A DNA stretch of 64,000 nt, from positions 58,501 through 122,500 of the forward strand of contig JAMPIV010018971.1 of NCBI GenBank assembly GCA_024509875.1, written 5' to 3'. This DNA comes from Oreohelix idahoensis. Its lineage: Eukaryota > Mollusca > Gastropoda > Stylommatophora > Oreohelicidae. Both the position numbers and the translations under genes were made by a program. The notes beneath the pieces were generated by a model. That model searched no databases. It worked only from the letters and a program-made list of their open reading frames with translations, and was not told the origin of the DNA. Of the stretch, positions 54,201 to 64,000 are shown piece by piece (the first letter of the stretch is position 1; every line of letters begins with the position of its first letter).

Positions 54201-55411
54201 CGGTTGATCACGGGTGCCATGAAGACCACACCAATAAATGAAATGGAAAAAATCACAGGCATTCCACCTTTATTATACAGACGAGACACTAAGACCCTGA
54301 TCCAAGCAGAAAAGTACAAGAACATGCCCGCACATCCAATGAAAACTAGATTTGGAGATTTAGCCAGTGGGAGGTTGAAGAGAAGCAGTTTTGTGCATCG
54401 GTCCAAAAAACTAATTAGAACATACAAGGATGAACTACCAGACATCACTAAGGAAATAACTCCCACACTCCTCCCAACCCCATGGGAACAACATCAAAAT
54501 TTCAGTATTAAGACCTCCATAACTACCACCTGCCCCATGGGAGAGCTAAATACTCTCCAAAGGAAAATAGCAGCATGTGACATGATTGAAGAACTATACC
54601 CCAGAGAAGCATGGATCCAAGTATATACTGATGGATCTGCAACCAGAGCAGTGAAGAACGGAGGCGCAGGAGTTTATGTGGTCTATCCAGACAAAGAAAA
54701 TGAATCCACCTGTTCACCTACTGGAATATTCTGTTCAAACTATGCTGCTGAAGTACAGGCCATAAGCATTGCTGCAGGAATAATAAATAACACAATAAGC
54801 CAATGTCAGCAGGTTGTATTCCTTACCGATGCAATGTCAGTTCTGCAAGCCCTCAACAGTGATAAACTGCCAGAATTAAACAAAGTCCTATGCGAAGTAA
54901 ATATCAAAAGAAGGGTAGTGCTACAGTGGATACCATCACACTGTGGCATACCAGGAAATGAGAGAGCAGATATGTTAGCAAAAGAGGGAGCAACACAGGA
55001 ACAAAAAGAACAAACAATCACATTCCAGGAAAAGAAGAACCTTATCAAGGCCATCAGGAAAATTGATCAACAAAGAGACAACTATCAATATCTTGATCGA
55101 GCAAAACAGGTGATCCTGTTCCGTATGAGAACAGGACATAACAGACTGAACAGTCACTTATACAGACTGAGATTGGTCCCATCACCCCTATGTACGTGTG
55201 GACAGGCAGCACAGACAGCCGAACACATCCTGCAAGACTGCCACATGCTTAGTCAATTGCGAACTGAACATTGGCCCACAGAGACGCACATCCACACAAA
55301 GCTGTTTGGGAGTCTTGAAGAACTTTCAACCACAGCAACATACATCCAGAAAACCGGACTTCTTGTGTAGACATTTCTAAACAACAGCGAACGAGAAGAA
55401 GAAGAAGAAGA
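51245..55411 (+). mobile_element. I/Ingi-like LINE with ORF2 only, 10-bp TSD
   Basis: AGTATTCTGT at 51,235-51,244 and 55,412-55,421 flanks the insertion. It starts GGGGTCCAAATGGGGC and ends in (GAA)n. It encodes endonuclease, RT and RNase H but no ORF1. It inserted in the second unit of a duplicated flank/(AT)n segment. Confidence 0.85.
51520..55370 (+). CDS. LINE ORF2p: APE endonuclease, RT, RNase H (one frameshift)
   Basis: The APE endonuclease nicks target DNA: NVMHWNAEGVNNK, CIQETHL, VGDFNSHSQSWG and GGSDHRPV (51,740-52,370). A single-base loss near 52,885 (AACAAGCAGC) shifts the frame, and the rest is open to 55,370. RT: RKSPGPDGITNEML, SYRPISLTS, EQAGFRECSSTEDQI, LQKAFDKVW, GVPQGSVLSPTLF and catalytic YADD (about 53,730). 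RNase H: YTDGSAT (54,627), AAEVQAI, LTDAMSVL and WIPSHCGIPGNERADMLA, so all four acidic sites are present. RNase H places it in the I/Ingi group. It would be intact apart from that one base, which lies beside a short A run. Confidence 0.9.
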
Positions 55412-55413
55412 AG

Positions 55414-55618
<205 letters not shown>

Positions 55619-55619
55619 G

Positions 55620-58055
<2,436 letters not shown>

Positions 58056-58229
58056 CAAAGTACTGTATATATATATATTCTAATAGACTGTCTGACTCCT
58101 CTAGATCTGTTGTAGAAGATAGGCTGAAAGAGAGAAGATTCTCGATTTCAGGGATAGACTCTATTAATTTCTACCATCTCACTCGTGAAAATCTATTTCT
58201 ATTATCATCTCCTACTGAGCTATCACCTG

Positions 58230-58330
58230 TTCTATTTCTATTCAGAAGGGACCAACCAATGTCTTAATTCCCCTATCAAAAATCTACGACAGAAGCCAGT
58301 GCCCTAACCACTATGCTACCGCGGCTCACT
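58230..58330 (-). repeat. tRNA-like SINE head fragment
   Basis: The minus strand reads GAGCCGCGGTAGCATAGTGG then TTAGGGCACTGGCTTC, an A-box region typical of the SINE heads here. The B box is poorly kept. Confidence 0.6.
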
Positions 58331-58484
58331 GATTGATTGTAAACCCAGGCAAAAAAACAAACAAACGACAAAGACTTTACTTGAAAGAAACAACCAAAGA
58401 TGTTCATGACTAGCAGTCTGGTCTTAGCATACGAGCCAGCAATAAACATTTTATGTCAACATCATTCCCTTTTCACTCCTTTTG

Positions 58485-58830
58485 AAGCCTGGAACCACCA
58501 CAGCAGCAGGTCTATTCGAAGGAAGCGTGTCACCTAAGCCGTTAAGACGCTCTTGTAATGATGATTTTGTGTACATGATAAAGCTCTTGTAATGATGATT
58601 TTGTGTACATGATAAAGCTCTTGTAATGATGATTTTGTGTACATGATAAAGTTGCCATCCTCATACAAAATCTCATATTAGTCGCCTATTACGACATTGC
58701 CTTAGGAAACAGTGGCTTTGCACTTTAGTTAGGGAAGGAAAAGGCAGCGAGGAAGGGAACTGTTCACCCCACCTCTCGATGCTAGACCTAGTATAATGAA
58801 GTCTCCAACACGTCACTCCCCTATGACAGT
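58485..58830 (+). mobile_element. SINE-like element with a 34-bp triplication
   Basis: Left module: ACCACAGCAGCAGG, then the GCCAGCCTC-type core (GTTGCCATCCTCATAC), TAGTCGCCTATTACGACATTGCC. Right module: AGTTAGGGAAGGAAAAGGCA...CTCTCGATGCTAGACC, shared with SINE family C. Within it CTCTTGTAATGATGATTTTG then TGTACATGATAAAG is triplicated (58,550-58,651). Confidence 0.75.
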
Positions 58831-60314
58831 ATCTGCTATGGAACTACCTTTTGTTTAGGAAAGAGTAGACCTATAGACCTATAGACCTATAAACCTATAG
58901 ACCTATTGTTTCCTTCTCCTTAGAGACTCCGGAAAGAAACATGGAGTGCAGATTTTTATATGCAGACGGCAGTTGATCAGAAAAACCGGCACAGTTCGTA
59001 TAATTTCTCTTTGAAAATTCATCATTCGGTATAGGAATGAATAAGCAGAAACGGAATTGGAATGAAAGGATTGAAATAACGCGAACAAGCAACAATTTAC
59101 ATTCGCGCAATGGCAAATAATGACCTTTAAATGACTGATTTCAGAGCCAATCAGTTCCTTAGCCGCTTTCTATTCTGGATGGATATTTTCAATATGCGAG
59201 GGCAAGGAACATTTCAATAAACGGAATTGCCTAGTGGGAAAGATTCCGAGGAATTAGAAAAAAAAAGAAAAAAAAAAGAGGAGGGGAGGAGAGAAGGGAT
59301 GCCTAAAAAAACGAAAAAGATGTGATGCGAAGAATATAGATTTCTAATGCTCTGAGCGCTTTAGAGGAATACAGAATGAAAGTGGATGAGTAAAAGGTTA
59401 TGAAGAAAACGAACATGTTGATACATCCTGCCAATCAGGGATGATTCAGAGTCGAATGGCGCGCATTCAGCTTCATTCTGCAGCAGTTATTAGTGTACTC
59501 TGCAGTAATGACGCTTTCAACTTGGTAAATTAGAGTTCAGAAGTTGACTTCGAACTTGGTAAATTATCATTCAGAAGTAGATTTCATTATTAAAATCTTG
59601 TACCCCGAGTTGGGCGTTGCATCCCACCCACAACTGGTCGTGGCCTAGCAAATGAAATCGGCCGTCTGCAAGTAGTTATTTCAATTCTGAAACGCAGTGT
59701 TCCAATTGAAAACCCGAAAATGACTGTAGAGCAAGTATTGTTTTCATAGGGTGAAATTCTATCAGTCAACACCGGAAATTGAGCGCTGTTTTCTCCGGGT
59801 AGACCGGAGACCCGCACGGAGTTAGATTAGTCTGTAGTAACTATCGAGTCTTCGAGGGACTCAACGCAACTCGAGAGAACTCTTGTCTTTACAAAATGTT
59901 ATAGAAAACACACATGTAAGCGCCAATATGAACACACATAAACCCACACGTACACGCAGGCAAACACTGTTTAAGTATTTATAACGGTAAACATGAGAAG
60001 CAAACAATTTCTTCTGCTATATTTGTGCGTGAAGATTAGATTATAATTTCCTTCGTGCGAACGATTCAAGCTTCAAATATGTTATCGGTCTTCCATTTTG
60101 TAATATTTATGTGTCGTAGATTTTAGATAGGTATTTAAGATAGATAGGTCCCGTCTGAATAGAACTGGAAAAGGTGGTAACTCAGTGAGAGATAAGGGTA
60201 AAGAAATAGATTTCACGAGTGAAATGGTGGAAAGGTAGAGTCTGTCCCTGGATTTAGAAGATACTCTAGTCCAGCCTATCTTTCGACTGAAATTTGTTTA
60301 TCAGACAGTTTACC

Positions 60315-60318
<4 letters not shown>
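58831..60318. other. Unassigned DNA
   Basis: A 10-bp repeat (AGACCTATAG) lies at 58,867-58,905 and a roughly 36-bp duplication (AACTTGGTAAATTA...TTCAGAAGT) at 59,520-59,585. A purine-rich tract lies at 59,256-59,320. No gene. Confidence 0.5.

Positions 60319-60397
<79 letters not shown>
60319..60397. repeat. (AT)n microsatellite
   Basis: A (TA)n run with one GATA interruption. Confidence 0.97.
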
Positions 60398-60399
<2 letters not shown>

Positions 60400-61240
60400 A
60401 CTTATACACTATTAATCACTCACGTACACACACACAGATAAGCGACGACAACTTGACGCACAAACGTGAAACTATATTAATGGAGTAGGGATATTGGGAC
60501 GATCTGACCAACACACACAGGTACTTACGTTTATATGTTCAGTTTATTTATCATAAAGAACCGTAGAACATTTAATATCAAGATAGAAAAATACAAAATC
60601 ATATGCTACAGAAATAATAAAAGAAATAGACCCGTAAGTGTAATTCCCTCTGTTGAGACAAGATCCCGTTAGAAGAAGGTATTAACCCCCAAAAGTTCAA
60701 AAGATTAGCACTATGGTATAGAATTTGACTATACTGTAAAGGACAAAGTTCTAATGAATCTATTCTGAAAATATAATAACAGTACTAGCAAACTAAAAGA
60801 AAAGCAAAACAAAGTGAGTACAAAGCTTATACGTTAAAAAAAGAATTACTCATTCCTTCTTTCTCTCTCTCCAGATAACCACGTGGCCACGTTCATTCGT
60901 TCTTACCTAATTGTTGATTAGCAATGTCTGGAACAATCTTTAGGATACACACAGCAAATCCAGTGTTATTTTTGGCAAAGTAAACCCCAGCTCCTCAAAG
61001 ACTGATTAAATCCTCTTCTTCGGAGAACGTTTACTTCGTTATTTTTATTAGGATTTCTGTTTATGTCACATTAATTAGTCCAGGTAAGAAAATTAACAGT
61101 GCTCACAGTGTCAGTAGCCTTGGATTCCAATACATAAAGGAATGTCAGGTATGTAACTTCTCTCAGTATAAAAGTTCCTTGTCACACCACAAATGGTCGA
61201 TAGTCGGGAAATGTTAATGTTTGATTATTTCGCCACAACG
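60398..61240. other. Unassigned DNA 3' of the right-edge LINE
   Basis: No gene is recognised in about 0.85 kb. Confidence 0.4.
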
Positions 61241-64000
61241 GGCTGAATGTAGTGCCCTATATTTCTATATAATAGCCCCTTCAGTCATAACTGACTATGG
61301 GAATGCGCCCCTGAGGTGACAGCCCTCAGCTGCTTATTTTCCTGGTGCTCCTTTCGACGTTTTCTCCTCACCTCTGCTTCTTGTGTGAGCCTCTCTTCGC
61401 CCAATCTGAGGTGGCGCCGTAAATAGCATCGCCACTTAGTGCGATCGGCAGCTTTATCCTCCCATGTTGCTGGATCCATGTCCAGTGCCCTCATATCTCT
61501 CTTGCACACATCTTTGAACCTCAGCTGTGGTCGCCCAACTGTTCTCTTGCCCTCTGCTAATTGTCCGTAGAAGATATCTTTTGGGATGCGACCATCATCC
61601 ATGCGGCGAACATGGCCAAGCCAGCGAAGTCTGCGCTGTCTAAGAAGCGTATACATACTTTGAAGGCCAGCACGTGACAACACCTCGACATTTGTCACTT
61701 TATCTTTCCACGAGATGCCAAGGATGCGGCGTAGACACCGCAAATGGAAGGTATTGAGCCTTCTTTCTTGCTTAGCATAGGTCGTCCAGGTCTCGCTGCC
61801 ATACAGGAGTGTGCTGGTGACGCAGGCATTATATACCGCAGCTTTGGTCTTCATTGTGAGTTTAGAGTTTCCCCAAACACGCGATGTGAGGCGGGCAAAG
61901 GTAGCTGCAGCTTTGCCAATGCGGCTGTCGATTTCTGTATCCAGTGAGAGTTTGTCATTGATGGTAGACCCTAGGTATGTGAAGTGGTGCACCACTGCGA
62001 ATTCATAGTTATCGATAGTGATAACTGGTGCAGCACCCACATCCTGACTCAGCACATTCGTTTTCTTTAGACTTATTGTGAGGCCAAAGTCCTTGCATGC
62101 TTTAGTGAAGCGATTCATCAAGCCCTGAAGCTCCTGTTGGCTTTGAGTGACGACTGCAGCATCATCAGCGAACAACAAGTCTCTTATAGTGACCCTTCTG
62201 ATTTTTGTTTTTGCCTTCAGACTTGAAAGATTAAACAGACGGCCATCTGACCTAGTGTGAAGGCATATTCCTTCAGTTGCATCTCTGAATGCATGTTTCA
62301 AGAGTAAGGCAAAGAAGATTCCGAAGAGGGTCGGAGCCAGAACACAGCCTTGTTTAACGCCACTTCGTATATCAAAGGGCTGTGACGTGCTTCCAGCATA
62401 TTGGACTGTTCCCTTCATGCCATCATGGAATGACTTTATCATTTCCAGCATTTTAGAAGGGCAGCCTATTTTTAGGAGGATTTTAAAGAGTCCATCCCTA
62501 CTAACCAGGTCGAATGCTTTTGTGAGGTCTATAAAGGCGATATACAATGGTCTTTTCTGCTCTCTTGATTTTTCCTGAAGCTGGCGGAGAGAGAAGATCA
62601 TGTCTGTTGTTGATCTGCCAGCTCGGAATCCACACTGTGACTCTGGATATATGCGCTCAGCTAACTTGTGTAGTCGCATTAAGATGACTTTGGCAAAAAC
62701 CTTACCAACAATACTAAGAAGAGAGATGCCTCTGTAGTTATTGCAATCACTTCTGTCTCCTTTATTTTTATACAGTGTTACAATCTTGGCATCTCGCATG
62801 TCTTGAGGAATAGTTGTCTCTTCCCAGCACTGGCACAGCATCCTATGCAGGGGATGTAATAGCGTGCTCTTACAGCATTTGATTAAATCAGGAGGAATCC
62901 CATCACTGCCTGGGGCTTTGCCAGAGGCCAAGCTATCAATGGCCTTGCTGAGTTCCTCTAATGTTGGTTCGGCATCCAGCTCCTCCATAGTTGGCAGACT
63001 GTTGACACCATCAAGGGCTGCAGGCGTAACGGTATTGTCTCTAGCGTAAAGCTCAGAGTAGTGCTCGACCCACCTCTCCATCTGCTTACCCTTATCGGTT
63101 AGCTTCTCTCCGCTGATGGTTTTTAGCGGTGCCGTCTTACTTTTATGGGGGCCAAATGCTTTCTTTATACCGTCATACATTTGTCTAATGTTGCCTGTTT
63201 GCGCTGCGATCTGGATGCTCTCACTGAGCTGGAGCCAGTAGTCATTTGCACAGCGTCGAGCAGTTTGTTGAACTTTGCTTCTCGTAGCCCTCAGGATCTG
63301 TAGGGTTCTGGCACTCGGTGAACGTTTGTATTCATTCATAGCACTGCGCTTTGCTTCAATGACAGGTGCCATCACATCTGATGAAGCATCAAACCAGTCA
63401 TTTGACTTTGCTGTTTTCTTACCAAAGGTGGCAAGTGCAGTACTTTGAATGGTGTTCCGTAGATGCTCCCAGTTCTCTGTAATAGTATCACCATGCTGAG
63501 GGCTACTGAGCACTTTCTCGAAGGTTGCAGTGAATTGAGCGATCATGAAAGGGTCTGACATCTTGCTGGTATCAATGCATGGTTTCCCTTCATGTCTGAC
63601 ACGATAGAGTTTTCTTGGTTGTGCTCTGATTTTGCAGCAAACCAGGGAGTGATCTGTATCACAGTCTGCACTATGGTACGAGCGCGTGGAGAGCACAGAC
63701 CTGAGGAGTGGCCTTCTGACGAGAATCAGGTCAAGTTGGTGCCAGTGCTTGGATCGTGGGTGTCTCCATGACACCTTATGCTGGGGTTTTGTCTGAAAGT
63801 AGGTGTTGGTCACGCAGAGGTCATGGTGGACGCACAACTCTAAGAGCCGTTGTCCATTTTCATTCATCTTGCCAATACCAAACCTGCCCAGACATGAAGG
63901 CCATGAAACATTATCGGCACCCACTCTAGCGTTAAAGTCACCAAGGAGAACAAACTGTTCTTGCCTAGGTATGCTTTTGATAATTGCTGTTAGATTCTCG
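61241..64000 (-). mobile_element. LINE with long intact ORF, cut by window edge
   Basis: Antisense LINE. The 3' end in element sense is CTGAAGGGGCTATTATATAG. Its 5' part lies beyond 64,000. Confidence 0.9.
61285..64000 (-). CDS. LINE ORF2 (endonuclease plus RT), open, 5' end outside
   Basis: The frame is open from 64,000 to the TGA at 61,285, over 900 codons. Endonuclease C-terminal part: LLGDFNARVG (about 63,940) and DCDTDHSLVC (about 63,650). RT: SGKAPGSDGIPPDLIK, NNYRGISLLSIVGKVF, ESQCGFRAGRSTTDMIF, FIDLTKAFDLVSRDGL, GVKQGCVLAPTLF and catalytic FADD. Post-RT tail: YLGSTINDKLS, LLYGSETWTTYAKQ, WLGHVRRMDDGRIPK and GKRTVGRPQLRFKDVCKRDM. No stop or frameshift is seen, so this is the best preserved LINE here and perhaps active. 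It is an RTE-like element (clade not certain). Confidence 0.93.
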   Translation of the reverse strand, partial: ENLTAIIKSIPRQEQFVLLGDFNARVGADNVSWPSCLGRFGIGKMNENGQRLLELCVHHDLCVTNTYFQTKPQHKVSWRHPRSKHWHQLDLILVRRPLLRSVLSTRSYHSADCDTDHSLVCCKIRAQPRKLYRVRHEGKPCIDTSKMSDPFMIAQFTATFEKVLSSPQHGDTITENWEHLRNTIQSTALATFGKKTAKSNDWFDASSDVMAPVIEAKRSAMNEYKRSPSARTLQILRATRSKVQQTARRCANDYWLQLSESIQIAAQTGNIRQMYDGIKKAFGPHKSKTAPLKTISGEKLTDKGKQMERWVEHYSELYARDNTVTPAALDGVNSLPTMEELDAEPTLEELSKAIDSLASGKAPGSDGIPPDLIKCCKSTLLHPLHRMLCQCWEETTIPQDMRDAKIVTLYKNKGDRSDCNNYRGISLLSIVGKVFAKVILMRLHKLAERIYPESQCGFRAGRSTTDMIFSLRQLQEKSREQKRPLYIAFIDLTKAFDLVSRDGLFKILLKIGCPSKMLEMIKSFHDGMKGTVQYAGSTSQPFDIRSGVKQGCVLAPTLFGIFFALLLKHAFRDATEGICLHTRSDGRLFNLSSLKAKTKIRRVTIRDLLFADDAAVVTQSQQELQGLMNRFTKACKDFGLTISLKKTNVLSQDVGAAPVITIDNYEFAVVHHFTYLGSTINDKLSLDTEIDSRIGKAAATFARLTSRVWGNSKLTMKTKAAVYNACVTSTLLYGSETWTTYAKQERRLNTFHLRCLRRILGISWKDKVTNVEVLSRAGLQSMYTLLRQRRLRWLGHVRRMDDGRIPKDIFYGQLAEGKRTVGRPQLRFKDVCKRDMRALDMDPATWEDKAADRTKWRCYLRRHLRLGEERLTQEAEVRRKRRKEHQENKQLRAVTSGAHSHSQL

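Overview
The window is animal nuclear DNA. It is AT-rich, full of microsatellites and minisatellites, and dominated by transposable elements. The element mix (RTE-like LINEs, an RNase H-bearing I/Ingi-like LINE, a Gmr1-type Ty3/gypsy element, Tc1 transposons, tRNA-derived SINEs) fits a mollusc or another lophotrochozoan. That is an inference from element families, not proof of species. No complete single-copy host gene lies inside the window.

The only recognisable host-type coding sequence is at the left edge. Bases 1-1033 on the minus strand encode a LIN-28-like protein: a cold-shock domain, then two CCHC knuckles, then a long basic tail that runs off the window. One extra base breaks the cold-shock domain.

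From 1.3 to 28 kb there are SINEs, minisatellites and LINE copies. LINE copies at 7.2-9.6 kb (minus), 11.0-12.4 kb and 21.5-22.7 kb (plus) are 5'-truncated and bounded by target-site duplications (TSDs). At 16.6-18.8 kb lies an ORF1-only element. A perfect four-unit heat-shock element is at 24.56 kb.

The span 29,277-38,809 is a complete LTR retrotransposon on the minus strand. It has 1.48-kb near-identical LTRs, a 5-bp TSD (GTGTT) and integrase placed before reverse transcriptase, which is the Gmr1 arrangement. A 45-bp minisatellite abuts it on the right.

From 40 to 47 kb a nest of LINE fragments, a Helitron helicase remnant, a SINE, a LINE-derived 38-bp minisatellite and an internally deleted Tc1 element follow each other. 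A second, diverged ORF1-only element (48.3-50.4 kb) is followed by a separate ORF2 element with endonuclease, reverse transcriptase and RNase H (51.2-55.4 kb). A Tc1 transposon sits in an (AT)n tract (56.8-58.1 kb). A LINE with a long intact ORF runs off the right edge (61.3-64.0 kb).

The most unusual signal is the pair of ORF1-only elements. Both are TSD-bounded, both stop before any ORF2, both share a conserved 3' end although their proteins have diverged, and both carry in the 3' UTR a hairpin matching the histone-mRNA 3' stem-loop consensus. A second theme is that three minisatellites start in the C-terminal coding end of LINE fragments, two of them at the same codons.
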